A stretch of DNA of 64,000 nt from Natronococcus pandeyae. Lineage in GTDB: Archaea > Halobacteriota > Halobacteria > Halobacteriales > Natrialbaceae. The translations under genes and the position numbers were made by a program. Under the pieces are notes generated by a model. It worked only from the letters and a program-made list of their open reading frames with translations. It was not told the DNA's origin and made no database searches. Positions 17,876-28,025 of the stretch are shown here, one piece after another. The stretch spans positions 90,713 through 154,712 of the forward strand of contig NZ_PHNJ01000011.1 of the NCBI RefSeq assembly GCF_008122205.1, read 5' to 3'. Each line of letters starts with the position of its first letter. Within the stretch, counting starts at the first letter, position 1.

Positions 17876-19231
17876 ATGGATAGCGTACACCAACTCAAGA
17901 ATGTCATTGTCGGCCTCATCTCTCTGAGCCTCTTTTCTGCGAATTATGTCGCCATTCCACTGGGAATCGTTTGGCTTGTAGCGTATTTTTCCGACCCGAT
18001 TATAGCGCTGATAGCAATCCCTGTGATTTGGATGATGCCCCCATTTACTGCACTTCTGTTGACTGGTGGTCTCTACCCACTCCATGGTGACGAGCCCGAA
18101 CAAGCAGATCGCATTTGGCTGTTAGGAACTTTCATTGGTGCAGCGATATTGACGGCAGTGTGGTTTCTCCCTGCTTGGGAGAATAACTGGCCCGCTCTCG
18201 CAAGCATCCTTGTGCCTCTTCGAATCCCTTCTATGTTTGATAGCTTTTGGCTTATGGGTGCCAGTTGGCTTGCGTGTGTTCCACTGATGGTATCAGTGAG
18301 TATCGGAACTACCGTAGAACTTCTCGAAGAGAAAACCTCGACGGGAGACGAGGAGCAGACAGACGCAGTGGACGCGGCTGTCCAGAGAGAGAAAGCCCAG
18401 TCCAAACACAAGATCTCTTCCTCCAACGATGGAGCGACTCAAGAACAGTCCACTCCCTCTCCCCTCGAGTATGACTGGCAGACTGCGCCAGACACAGGGT
18501 TTGATAACGTTGGTGGGATGGAGTCACTCAAAACAGAGATCGAGCGCTCGGTGATCCGTCCGCTAACCCGTCTTGACGAAGCCTACGAGCGCTTCAACAT
18601 CTCCCCACCGAACGGGATCCTCTTTTACGGTCCACCCGGAACGGGCAAAACACTCTTCGCTCGAGCCATCGCCGGCGAACTCGGCCATCCGTATCTCGAG
18701 CTCTCAGCGGGTGACATCAAATCACGCTGGATCAACAAGTCCACCGAGCAAGTCAACCAACTGTTCGCGGAGGCCGCACAGTTCGATCGGTGTGTCATCT
18801 TTATCGACGAAATCGACGCGCTCCTCTCGTCCCGCGACAACGATCTCCACCGCGAGCACGCCCAGGTTGTCAACGAATTCCTCGCCCACTTGGATGCCGA
18901 CGACCCGAATTATCTCGTAATCGCAGCCACGAACCGTGCTGAACTCCTCGATGAAGCAGCCACTCGTCGCGGTCGTTTTGACCAGCAGCACGAACTCGGG
19001 CTGCCGGACCACGACGCTCGAGAAGCCATTTTCCGCGTCCGACTCAGCGAGCTGCCAACGGACCTTGACGAAGACGTCTACCAAACGTTAGCCGATCGCT
19101 CAGAGGGGCTCAGTAGCGCAGACATCGTTGGGATCGTCGACGACGCTGCAGTACTTGCCGCCGAACGCGATGCGGACACACTCTCACTCGAGGACCTCCA
19201 CACATCGTTCCCAGAGCCTGCTTCAAACTAA
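17876..19231 (+). CDS. Membrane-tethered AAA+ ATPase
   Basis: 451 aa. The N-terminal about 150 residues carry four to five hydrophobic helices. A hydrophilic linker (about 150-200) leads to one AAA+ module: VGGMESLKTEIERSVIRPL, Walker A GPPGTGKTLFARAI (about 250), Walker B CVIFIDEIDALLSSRD (about 305), sensor 1 VIAATNRAELLDEAATRRG with two arginine fingers (RRGRFD), and a lid ending SADIVGIVDDAAVLAA. The module is of the FtsH/Cdc48/katanin class, but no protease domain follows. Such an enzyme could remodel or extract membrane-complex subunits. Its position inside a secretion cluster is unusual. The AAA+ call is certain, the role inferred. Confidence 0.85.
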   Translation: MDSVHQLKNVIVGLISLSLFSANYVAIPLGIVWLVAYFSDPIIALIAIPVIWMMPPFTALLLTGGLYPLHGDEPEQADRIWLLGTFIGAAILTAVWFLPAWENNWPALASILVPLRIPSMFDSFWLMGASWLACVPLMVSVSIGTTVELLEEKTSTGDEEQTDAVDAAVQREKAQSKHKISSSNDGATQEQSTPSPLEYDWQTAPDTGFDNVGGMESLKTEIERSVIRPLTRLDEAYERFNISPPNGILFYGPPGTGKTLFARAIAGELGHPYLELSAGDIKSRWINKSTEQVNQLFAEAAQFDRCVIFIDEIDALLSSRDNDLHREHAQVVNEFLAHLDADDPNYLVIAATNRAELLDEAATRRGRFDQQHELGLPDHDAREAIFRVRLSELPTDLDEDVYQTLADRSEGLSSADIVGIVDDAAVLAAERDADTLSLEDLHTSFPEPASN

Positions 19232-19337
19232 TAAAAACCTGATACTATATCGAATGAACTTCTCTCTCTAAAGAATAAATAAAATATAAAAAACCATAGA
19301 AATTGTTAACTATCTGCATTCGCAATAACCAGAAAGT

Positions 19338-19724
19338 ATGGAAACATTCCCCATCGCTGGACGCATCATCAACACGAAGTTGGTCTTCGGACTGACCGCC
19401 CGCGAAGCTGGCGAGGTTCTCGTGATCCCGTTTCTGGCGATGGGTATTGCCCAGAGCCTCGGTTACACCGACACCCTGTTCCTGGTTGCCGGCGGGATCG
19501 GGCTCGCCGTTGGCATCCTCATTTTGCTCGTTTCCCCCGCTGGCCAACGGCCAATCAGCTACGCTCGTGCGGCCACCGAATACTACCTCTCCTCGAACGA
19601 ATACTACAATCGGAGAACGCGGCCTGGACCGGAATCACCTGTCATCGAGGATGTCGTCTACGTTCGCCAGGCTGGCCTCGATACCGAGACGATCGAAGCA
19701 GAGCAGGAATCAAAATCACGGTGA
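19338..19724 (+). CDS. VirB3/PrgI-like membrane protein
   Basis: 128 aa. A short cytoplasmic start (METFPIAGRIINTKLVFG) and the phrase LTAREAGEVLVIPFLAMG resemble PrgI-type proteins (FGLTxRQ...), followed by two helices (about 25-45 and 48-70) and a soluble tail. Position just before VirB4-type genes is the normal place for VirB3/PrgI. An AT-rich 106-base gap (19232-19337) precedes it and may hold an internal promoter. The function by family is assembly of the inner-membrane channel. Confidence 0.6.
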   Translation: METFPIAGRIINTKLVFGLTAREAGEVLVIPFLAMGIAQSLGYTDTLFLVAGGIGLAVGILILLVSPAGQRPISYARAATEYYLSSNEYYNRRTRPGPESPVIEDVVYVRQAGLDTETIEAEQESKSR

Positions 19725-19730
19725 TCTCCG

Positions 19731-20693
19731 ATGGGAACTGTACCCACCACCGAGGCGACCAAGAACACAACCCCCGAAACGGAGTCAGAACCACACCAAG
19801 AGAGCGATTCCGTCGATGAAGACCAGCAAACGGCCACAAACGCCTACGCATCACCACCAGAGTCCGACCTCGAGGTGCTGCGAGCGCTCGACAAATTCCT
19901 TGACGACATCAACACAGACCTCCCAACCGCTCGAGAGCGAGCTCGAGCGCGCGATCACTTCGATCTCGAGAACCGTCTTGGAGAGTCAACAACGACCCAG
20001 GATACGCTCGGCTTTGACTACGTCCGAGAGGATGGCATCGCCGTCGACGGCGACAGCTACATCGGCCTCCTGAAAGTCCACCCCCAGAACTGGCTCTCAC
20101 TCAGTGATCAGGCCAAACGCGACACGATGAGTGCGTACATGTCCTTCCTCATGTCGCTCAAATTCAGTGTGGCAGTCCCCTGCTATCCGAAAACGTTTGA
20201 TCTTACGGGCCATCTTGAGCGCTTCTACACGGCAGGGGCGAGCATGACCGCTCGAGGCCAGACGCCAATCCTTCAGTATGGGCGGAAATTCTATATCCAG
20301 TGGGCCAGCACGAACATCGAAGATGCGGATCTGAAACAACGTGATTTCTACATCGTCACCCGTGTCGAGGCTGATCAGGTCAACAAGAACCTCGAGACGG
20401 GAAGCGTCCTGAGTCAGCTTGGCGATCTCCCGCTCGTCGGTACCCTCTGCTCCCGAGTACTCGAACAGACACCATTTGGCGATTCACACGAGAATGCACG
20501 AACCGAACTCTGCATTCGCGAAGTCAGACAGCGACAGCGCCGGATTACGAACAAGCTCGGACGGACAGATGTCTCGATCGACCAAGTGACCGACCACCAG
20601 GAGACGATGGAGATTCTCTACCACTACTATAACCACGTCGACCCGCAGTTCGAGAAGTTCTCCCACGCGACCAAAACGGAGGGTGAGCACTAA
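19731..20693 (+). CDS. VirB4 N-terminal-domain-like protein (split VirB4, part 1)
   Basis: 320 aa. After an acidic, disordered N-terminus (1-55), residues about 90-290 resemble the substrate-side N-terminal domain of VirB4/TraC proteins: DGIAVDGDSYIGLLKVHPQN (a strand after the conserved V-x-x-G turn), MSAYMSFLMSLKFSVAVPCY, then FYIVTRVEADQVNKNL and a long helix. No Walker motifs are present. Its stop overlaps the next ATG (TAATG at 20691-20695), and the next protein provides the motor, so the two would work together as a divided VirB4. Starts 6 bases after the PrgI-like gene. Confidence 0.6.
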   Translation: MGTVPTTEATKNTTPETESEPHQESDSVDEDQQTATNAYASPPESDLEVLRALDKFLDDINTDLPTARERARARDHFDLENRLGESTTTQDTLGFDYVREDGIAVDGDSYIGLLKVHPQNWLSLSDQAKRDTMSAYMSFLMSLKFSVAVPCYPKTFDLTGHLERFYTAGASMTARGQTPILQYGRKFYIQWASTNIEDADLKQRDFYIVTRVEADQVNKNLETGSVLSQLGDLPLVGTLCSRVLEQTPFGDSHENARTELCIREVRQRQRRITNKLGRTDVSIDQVTDHQETMEILYHYYNHVDPQFEKFSHATKTEGEH

Positions 20694-23407
20694 TGGGCGA
20701 ACGCCTCTCACAGCTCCGCTCTCGACTCTCTATCGGGAGGAGCAACCAAACCATCGAGGATATCGACGACGAAACGTTCGACCAAGCAACGAAAATTCTC
20801 GAAGCAAACGGTGACGACCTCACGAAGGAAAACATCCGCGAGCAAGCCGAGTACCTCCTCGAGATTGAGGACGGCGACGAGGGCGAGCTCCGGCTGGGCG
20901 TCGTGCAGGACGATACCGAACAATCGCTTGCTGACCGCGACGTCATCGCCCCACGTCAGCTGCAGGAGGTGTCCAACCTCTTCGAGTCGGGGTACATGGT
21001 CCGCAACGATCAGTTCGTTCGCACCCTCACGATCCACGGCTACCCCGAACGCGTTCCACTGGGATGGCTCGAGGAACTGTATACGACCAATGACCACGTT
21101 CGCGTCACCCAGCACATCCACCCGCGCGATACCGGCTCTGTCCTCCGAAAATTGCAGAAGCGCCTCACTCAGCTCCGGGCCCGCCTCCACAAGAAACACC
21201 AGAAGAACCAGACTGACACCCACGAGGCCGAGGCCGACCGCGACATGGTCAAGGAGCTTATCTGGGACATTATCCTCGGGGAGACGAAGCTCTTCGACTT
21301 CGCGATCTATATCGAGGTGATCGCCGACACCGAACAGGAACTCGACGAGGCGACCGAACGCGTCGTCGAGTCACTCAGTACTGCGAACGCGAAGGCGGTC
21401 ACCCTCGAGAAACGCCAAGTCGAATCGCAGGATGCGCTCGCCCCGCTGGGAGACGATCCGATCAAGTCGACCCAGCTGATGCAGGAGACCGCCATTGGCA
21501 CGATGTTTCCGTTCATCGAGCCGGTGGTCGCCGATCCTGAGGGCATCTTCTACGGATTCGACGGGACAAACACACCCGTCGTCCTCGATCGGTACGAGCT
21601 GTCCTCGTACTCGAAGGCAATCGCCGGCAAAATGGGCTCTGGAAAGACGTTCGCCGAGAAACACGAGATGTACCATCGGCTGATGATGGACCCCGAGATC
21701 GAGATGCTTGTCCTCGATCCACTTGGAGACTTCGTCGACTTCGCGGACGATCTTGGTGGCCAAGTCATCCGTTTTGGCGGGCAGAACACGGTCAACCCCC
21801 TCGAAATCCGGCGCGGTATCGACGATGTTGCTGAGGACCCGTTCAAAAAGAAATTCCGCTCGGTGATGGAGCTGTTCCGCACCCACTTCTCGGCGGTGGC
21901 CGACCAGTCGCTACCCAAGGAACAGGAAGGAATCCTGCGGCGAGCCGCCCGACTCGCCTACCTTAAATACGGCATCACGGAAGATCCAGCGACCCACGCG
22001 AACACAAGCCCGACACTCGAGGATGTTCTCGAGATCCTCGAGGAAATCGCCGACGGTGGGCAGCCATCGGAATTCCTGGAGCTTCACGAGGATGCGAACA
22101 AAGAGCAGGTCTGGCCCGAGATCGAGCAGCTCGAGACGCGATTTCGGGATGCCGACGAGCAGTACGCCTACCAGCTGCTACTTGGCCTCGAGGCGTTCCG
22201 GAAAGGCGGCGAGAACGATAATCTGAACGGCCAGACAAACGTCGAACTCGATAATCGCTTAGTCGTCATCGATATGTCGATGTTCGCTGATACGGGTCAG
22301 GCACCGCTGTTCATGCACGTAATGTTCGACTGGATCTACCAGCGTGCCCAGAGCAGTGACCGCCGTACGCAGGTGACGATCGACGAGGCTCACTACCTGT
22401 TGCGGCGGGCGGCGACGACGGATATGATCGACCTGTTCATCCGGCACAGCCGCCACTTCAACACGGCAATTACGCTCATCTCCCAGACCGTCGACGAGTT
22501 CATCGCCCAGTCAGACGAGAAGTCCGAGGAGGCCGTCGAGAAAGCGCGCAATGTCTACAATCTCTGTGATATCAAGCAGATCTTCCATCACGAATCGGTC
22601 AGCGACGAAGTGATCAAGTTCCACGAACTCACCCCCTCCGAGCAAACCTTCATCACTACTGCCCAGACTGGCGAGGATGGAAGCTACTCAGAGTGTTTGC
22701 TCGCCGTCAATGAGTGGGCGAAACCCCTCGCACTCCACGTCAACGACTACGAGGTCCACGTCCTTGACGATGATCTCGATCCATGGGAATATCTCGTCGA
22801 AAACCGGTATATCGACGCCGACGACGTCGGCTATCTCGCCGAAGAGAACCGGCTTGCTGAGTACGATATCCCGGAGTCGTTGCTCGAACAGGTGGATTTT
22901 GATGAGATCGACAAGACAGCTGAGACTGAAGCGACAGACGATGAGACCGCCGATCGTGAGCGAACCGATGTGGAGACCGAATACCACGAGATGGACGTCG
23001 GTGAGGCTGGTGATGGGACGCCAGAGGAGACGCATGGGGAGGTAGCAGTAGCAGCGGAAACACGTGAAGGAGCGGTAGAGCAAACGCGTGAGAGTCAAAC
23101 AGAAGATCGAGTAGACGACCTCACCACCATCACCGGGATCGGCGAAACGTACGCAGGGTCCCTCGCTGAAGCGGGTGTCGAGACGGTTGGCGAGCTTGCT
23201 GTGGCAGATACCGAGTCACTCACGGAGAAGACGTCGATCCCGCTCACGTTGCTTAATGATTGGGCCACTGCTGCCAGCACGATGTGTGAGCCAGAGAAGC
23301 GCACTGACGCCCAGACGAGTGGTGAACCTGACGAGACAGTGAGTGGCAACTCTTTCCCGACTACGGAGGTGGCAACCGATGCAGACGACCGAGATAACCC
23401 AGAGTAA
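20693..23407 (+). CDS. VirB4/TraC-type secretion ATPase with C-terminal HhH
   Basis: 904 aa. A VirB4-like N-terminal domain (about 80-290) precedes the motor: Walker A AGKMGSGKTFAEKH (about 311-320), LVLDPLGDFVDFAD, Walker B LVVIDMSMFADTG (about 523), VTIDEAHYLLRR (about 561), and the arginine-containing RHSRHFNTAITLISQTVDE. The end is an acidic linker followed by a helix-hairpin-helix (TTITGIGETYAGSLAEAGVE, about 808), a DNA-binding fold not usual in VirB4. This energises the channel. It overlaps the coupling-protein gene by 29 bases. Confidence 0.85.
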   Translation: MGERLSQLRSRLSIGRSNQTIEDIDDETFDQATKILEANGDDLTKENIREQAEYLLEIEDGDEGELRLGVVQDDTEQSLADRDVIAPRQLQEVSNLFESGYMVRNDQFVRTLTIHGYPERVPLGWLEELYTTNDHVRVTQHIHPRDTGSVLRKLQKRLTQLRARLHKKHQKNQTDTHEAEADRDMVKELIWDIILGETKLFDFAIYIEVIADTEQELDEATERVVESLSTANAKAVTLEKRQVESQDALAPLGDDPIKSTQLMQETAIGTMFPFIEPVVADPEGIFYGFDGTNTPVVLDRYELSSYSKAIAGKMGSGKTFAEKHEMYHRLMMDPEIEMLVLDPLGDFVDFADDLGGQVIRFGGQNTVNPLEIRRGIDDVAEDPFKKKFRSVMELFRTHFSAVADQSLPKEQEGILRRAARLAYLKYGITEDPATHANTSPTLEDVLEILEEIADGGQPSEFLELHEDANKEQVWPEIEQLETRFRDADEQYAYQLLLGLEAFRKGGENDNLNGQTNVELDNRLVVIDMSMFADTGQAPLFMHVMFDWIYQRAQSSDRRTQVTIDEAHYLLRRAATTDMIDLFIRHSRHFNTAITLISQTVDEFIAQSDEKSEEAVEKARNVYNLCDIKQIFHHESVSDEVIKFHELTPSEQTFITTAQTGEDGSYSECLLAVNEWAKPLALHVNDYEVHVLDDDLDPWEYLVENRYIDADDVGYLAEENRLAEYDIPESLLEQVDFDEIDKTAETEATDDETADRERTDVETEYHEMDVGEAGDGTPEETHGEVAVAAETREGAVEQTRESQTEDRVDDLTTITGIGETYAGSLAEAGVETVGELAVADTESLTEKTSIPLTLLNDWATAASTMCEPEKRTDAQTSGEPDETVSGNSFPTTEVATDADDRDNPE

Positions 23408-26400
23408 AACCGATATCGACGCCGAATCCCTCGAGTGGATTGTTGCCGAAGACGAGCAAGTGAAGCGGGTCTCCGACCTGGACGTGCAGTGGACTGGCAC
23501 ACCACTGCCCCGAGGCGGCCTTCAGACGTATCTGGTCGCACTCGTCTTCGTGTCGGTCGCGCTTGCTCTTGCGACCCAGAGCATCACCGGAGTCACAACA
23601 GGGCCGACGCTCGTCGGTCTCGAGTCCTACACGCTCGCGGTGGAGGGAACCAGTGGCGAAATCCCACTGTGGTGGCTGAGTGCTGTTCCGTTCCTGGTTG
23701 GCCTGATAGGCGTCGCGATCGGTGTGCGTCCGATAATTCGGGCGCTTCGCACTACGTACGTCCTCACTTCGGAGAAACTCTACGTCCGCACGTCGGGAAT
23801 TCGTGGCGATGGGTTCACGAAACTTCACCTCGACCGTGTCGTCGACACCACTTTTCTGCAGTCGCCCGTCGGCCAGCTGTTGTCGTATGGCACCGTCACG
23901 TTCAGTACGTTCGACCACACGTCGCCCGAAATCCAGTGCTGGGCGATCGAGAACCCAACAGAGCTTCACGAAAGGGTGCTCGAACTCGAGGCCTCTGCTG
24001 ACTCGCCGCTTGAGCGCACACAAGAGTACATCCGAGTTGTTCCGTCGACGGGCGAGCGAGCGCCACTGGAAGTCGTCAACCAGATCCGTCCTTTGCATGA
24101 TGTTCGACGAGGTGGCCTAGCATGGTGGCAGAAACTCAACCCGATTTCGGATCCTGACCCGCTCACGTTCGAGTTTGTGATTTATAGCGACGGGACGGAT
24201 GCACCGATCGAATTCTACTACACCTGCGAGCAGCATCTGTCCACGCTCCACGACCGGCTCAAATCGGCCTACCCCGACACGGTTGAACTCGAGCGCGTCA
24301 CCGTCGACTTTGCGGAGAAACTCATCACCCCGCAGCAGTACTCCTACGACGAGTTCGAGACCGCTCTCGAAAACGGCACCCTCCAGTGTACGCCGGTTGA
24401 AGTTGAGGCGCTCATTCGGGTCCGCGGCTCCAAACCGACGCTTGCTGACGGAGGAGCGACGACCATCGGCGAGCAGGTCGATCGAGACGAGACTGGCCAA
24501 GAGAGCACCAGTACGGAGGCGTCTGATACCAAGGCTTCCGACTCTGAGTCTTATTCTCCTACCAGCTCCGATTCCAGTGTTCCACTCGGCAAGCAACTCC
24601 CGAGTGTCGACCTTGATGGACGTCGTGCGAAAGAGGAGGCAGAAAACCGCGATCAAGGGTCGCTCACGTTCGCCCTCGAGACGCCAGTCGACACTGGTGA
24701 GGGGGTACTCGCCCGGCCACATCCGGATGAAGTTGAACCGTATGGACTGCGGTGGACCGGCAGCGGAGACCCGTTGGCGGCGATCAAAAAATTCGATCAG
24801 AAAATGGGTGCAGACGATCGGACGAAGGCGAGCTCACACGCGCCGTTGACTGTGCTGATCGATCACTTTGCAAGCACGGACCACCCGATCGTCTTTCAGG
24901 CCGCGTTCGAAGGCGAGCCCGATCTGACGGCAGCGGGTGAATACCACATCGACGAAATCGAACAGGGGCGCGAGACGCTGTGGGATGAAGCCGCTGTGGC
25001 CCTTGAGGAGCTTCTACGCGGTCCAAAGAACAGCGAGTCGTCCTCGCCGCGGTCAGAGTCACTCAGTGAATCTCAATCTGAGCGAATCGCCGAGATCAGA
25101 AATGAAGACTGGGGCCACACGTTTACGACCAATCTGCGCGCAGTGATCGTCCCCAGAAGCTCTTCTCTCAGCGACACATCTGAGATCGATCACTACCTAC
25201 GGAACCTGAGTAGCGTATTCGATCCGCTTGCAGGCGACTACTATAAACTCGAGAGTGAGATCCTCCACGAGAACGGAGTTCTCGAGCGGAGTCAGCGCAA
25301 GCGCTCGCGCCGCTGTTTCAATCGAATTCTCGAGCGCGATGTCGTCTCTGGAGGAACGTTGAGCCGTTCCGAACCCGACTTGCATCTGGATCCTGCCGAA
25401 CTCTGTAATCTGGTGATCGTTCCCAGTACCGAACATCTCACTGATGAGGCGGTCAAAGAGACCCATGCGACTCCCGAAAGCCGCACGGCTCTTCCCGGGT
25501 TGGACACCGCCCAACGCCGCCAGTACACCACAGGAATGGTCCTCGGTCAGGATGCTAGCAGCGCCGTCGAGGGGCCGCTTCGGTTACCACCGAGCCGACA
25601 AACACGCCACTGGTTGCTCTGTGCCGCGACTGGCAGTGGCAAGAGCCAAGTCACGTACCACATGTTGCGTTCGCTCGCCGAGACGACACCAGGACCAAAC
25701 GTCCTGTTCGATCCGAAAGGGGACAATATGTGTCAGAACTACATGATGGCCCACTACAAGAAGTTCGGACACCTCGATGACGTCTACCACTTCCGCGTAC
25801 CGAAGACGCTTCCTGCAATCTCGTTTTTCGATATTCGACCAGCGCTCAAGGGGAACGATCGCGAGACGGCAGTCAAGGAGAAAGTTGACCACTTCCACGA
25901 ACTGATGCGGATGATCATGGGAGCGGAGAAGTACGAACAGGCGTTCGTGGCGAACGAAATTCTGACGTTCCTGATCCAAACGTTGTTCGATCCAAAACAC
26001 GGTGACGACGTCTTCGGGTTGGACGATCTCGTCGACGCCGCGACGCGAATGCACCACCATCAGGAGCTGCCGGAGGTTTCGGAGATCAACGCCGACATCC
26101 ACGACTCACTCGCCGCGCAGTTTGCCAAGGACGAGAACCAGTTCGACACGACGATGGGGGCGGTGATGAACCGGCTGAACAAACTGAAAGAGGATCGCCA
26201 CCTTCACTGGATGCTTCGACACAAACCCGGTCGCGAAGTCGAAGCCAACGGGGACGATCTCTACGGCTTCCACCAGCAGGAGACCCACTTCGACTTTAGT
26301 GAGTTCCTCGACCAGGATGTCACGATCCTGTTCGACCTGGGCGATCTGTCGTCTCCCGCCCAGCGCGGGTTCACCACAGTGATGTTGAGTAATCTGTGGC

Positions 26401-27968
26401 ACTCGATCCAACGACGGCGGCGGACGAACCCCGAGAACGTGGTCAACGTCATCATGGAAGAGGCCGCACCGTTCGTCGCAACCGAACTGGTCGCCGATCA
26501 ACTGCTCCCACAGGGGCGATCGTCGGGACTGAGTCTCGGCTTTATCATGCAGTATCCCGAGCAGGTCAAGAAGTTCCACAATGGGAATGGTGCGTACGAG
26601 GAACTGCTGACCGAAGTGCATACGAAACTGGTTGGCGACATCTCGATGAAGGATCGCTTCGCGAAGACGTTCACGCACGACGAGTTGTCTGTGGTGGACG
26701 TCCGGAACCGGAACAACCGGATGGCAGCGGGTGAGTGGTTCACGAAACTCGTTTCCCCTGGATTCGGTGAGGAGCGACCAGCGCCGTTGACCTTGCACTC
26801 TCCCCCGATCATAAGCGGGCACCCAGAAAGCGAGGAGTCGTTGACGGCGGCCGAACAGCAGCAGTTCGACGAAGAGCTTCTGCCGGAGGTGCTCGAGCGG
26901 ACTGAGGACGAGTACGAGTTGTACGTGCCGACCCACGAGGACGCGATGGAGTGGTCGAATTGGAGCGACACAGATCGGCGGGCTGGCGCGCCGCCGGCAC
27001 TGAACGAAGATGGGAGTGAAGAGACGGTGGAATTCGACGATGAGAGTGAAGGCGTAGAAGTCCAGCAGCCGCTCGAGAAGACCAGCCCTGACGATGGGGG
27101 CGACAATCAGCACGATGATCGAGACGATAGCGATCTCACAGCTGAGACAGACGTCAGCGAGATCGATCACGACAGCAGTGAAGCGGAGACCCCCGACCAC
27201 GATCTAGTTGACGTTGTAAATGGAGCCGCCTTCTTCGATCCGTCCACGGACGAAGAGGAGTGCCCAGTCTCGGACCGTGAACTCCGGCGTCGGGGGCTCT
27301 CTCGAGACGACGTGATCTTCCTCAAACGCGTCCTCGACGCGATGAACCGTGACCTTCCGGATTACACGCTGTTGGAAGGGATGGACGAATTACAGGAGGA
27401 CCTCGATGGGGTTGACGTTGACGTGTTGATCGAACTCAGGCTACTCGAGAGAGAGAAAGTAGATCGATGCCCGTACTATACGGTCCTGCCCGCGGGCCGA
27501 GAGCTTCTGGATGAGACAATCACCGCCCAACCAGGGACCGGAGATCTTGGAGAGAAGACGCCACACAAAGTCGGAGTCGAACTCCTGGTACACTGGCTCG
27601 AGACTCTCGAAAAGGTCGATCGAGTGGAGCGATACTGTCAGCAGTCCTCTGAGACGGTTTTCGACGCTGCCGCGTTCGACGCTGATGACGAACTTGTCTG
27701 GGTTGGCGAAGTGGAGATGACGTCAAATAATGCGGAGGCAGTTGTGAGTGACTACGAGAAGATGGCTGCCGTCGATGCGGATGCAGTATGGGCATTTCCA
27801 TCACGTGACGACGCTGGCGAAATTGTGAATGTACTCGCCGATGCAGAACGTCTTCCTGAGAAGGTGAGTGGTCGAACAGCTAACTCATTTTCACTTCTCC
27901 GGGAGGCAGTCGAAGGATTCGAGGCCGATGGAATGACGACTATCCACACCTTCAGGAAGCTGAGTTAA
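23379..27968 (+). CDS. Giant VirD4/TraG-like coupling ATPase, PH-domain and nuclease-like fusions
   Basis: 1529 aa from the ATG at 23379, chosen because GGAGGT (23365-23370) lies 8 bases before it; a GTG at 23343 would lengthen the overlap. Order: two helices (about 45-66, 95-118), a bacterial-PH-like domain (about 124-190, YVLTSEKLYVRTSGIRGDG), a long middle region, then the motor with Walker A CAATGSGKSQV (about 750), LFDPKGDNMCQNYM, and Walker B VVNVIMEEAAPFVA (about 1020) plus SLGFIMQYPEQVKKF. An acidic linker and a wHTH-like part (about 1290-1380) follow. The end (about 1390-1523) has DDELVWVGEVEMTSNN, a PD-(D/E)XK-like strand pattern. It would feed DNA into the channel. Confidence 0.8.
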   Translation: MQTTEITQSKTDIDAESLEWIVAEDEQVKRVSDLDVQWTGTPLPRGGLQTYLVALVFVSVALALATQSITGVTTGPTLVGLESYTLAVEGTSGEIPLWWLSAVPFLVGLIGVAIGVRPIIRALRTTYVLTSEKLYVRTSGIRGDGFTKLHLDRVVDTTFLQSPVGQLLSYGTVTFSTFDHTSPEIQCWAIENPTELHERVLELEASADSPLERTQEYIRVVPSTGERAPLEVVNQIRPLHDVRRGGLAWWQKLNPISDPDPLTFEFVIYSDGTDAPIEFYYTCEQHLSTLHDRLKSAYPDTVELERVTVDFAEKLITPQQYSYDEFETALENGTLQCTPVEVEALIRVRGSKPTLADGGATTIGEQVDRDETGQESTSTEASDTKASDSESYSPTSSDSSVPLGKQLPSVDLDGRRAKEEAENRDQGSLTFALETPVDTGEGVLARPHPDEVEPYGLRWTGSGDPLAAIKKFDQKMGADDRTKASSHAPLTVLIDHFASTDHPIVFQAAFEGEPDLTAAGEYHIDEIEQGRETLWDEAAVALEELLRGPKNSESSSPRSESLSESQSERIAEIRNEDWGHTFTTNLRAVIVPRSSSLSDTSEIDHYLRNLSSVFDPLAGDYYKLESEILHENGVLERSQRKRSRRCFNRILERDVVSGGTLSRSEPDLHLDPAELCNLVIVPSTEHLTDEAVKETHATPESRTALPGLDTAQRRQYTTGMVLGQDASSAVEGPLRLPPSRQTRHWLLCAATGSGKSQVTYHMLRSLAETTPGPNVLFDPKGDNMCQNYMMAHYKKFGHLDDVYHFRVPKTLPAISFFDIRPALKGNDRETAVKEKVDHFHELMRMIMGAEKYEQAFVANEILTFLIQTLFDPKHGDDVFGLDDLVDAATRMHHHQELPEVSEINADIHDSLAAQFAKDENQFDTTMGAVMNRLNKLKEDRHLHWMLRHKPGREVEANGDDLYGFHQQETHFDFSEFLDQDVTILFDLGDLSSPAQRGFTTVMLSNLWHSIQRRRRTNPENVVNVIMEEAAPFVATELVADQLLPQGRSSGLSLGFIMQYPEQVKKFHNGNGAYEELLTEVHTKLVGDISMKDRFAKTFTHDELSVVDVRNRNNRMAAGEWFTKLVSPGFGEERPAPLTLHSPPIISGHPESEESLTAAEQQQFDEELLPEVLERTEDEYELYVPTHEDAMEWSNWSDTDRRAGAPPALNEDGSEETVEFDDESEGVEVQQPLEKTSPDDGGDNQHDDRDDSDLTAETDVSEIDHDSSEAETPDHDLVDVVNGAAFFDPSTDEEECPVSDRELRRRGLSRDDVIFLKRVLDAMNRDLPDYTLLEGMDELQEDLDGVDVDVLIELRLLEREKVDRCPYYTVLPAGRELLDETITAQPGTGDLGEKTPHKVGVELLVHWLETLEKVDRVERYCQQSSETVFDAAAFDADDELVWVGEVEMTSNNAEAVVSDYEKMAAVDADAVWAFPSRDDAGEIVNVLADAERLPEKVSGRTANSFSLLREAVEGFEADGMTTIHTFRKLS

Positions 27969-28025
27969 ACGAGGTTGAACAATGAAGATTGACATGACAT
28001 TCGCGTTCATCGGTGGGAGATCATT

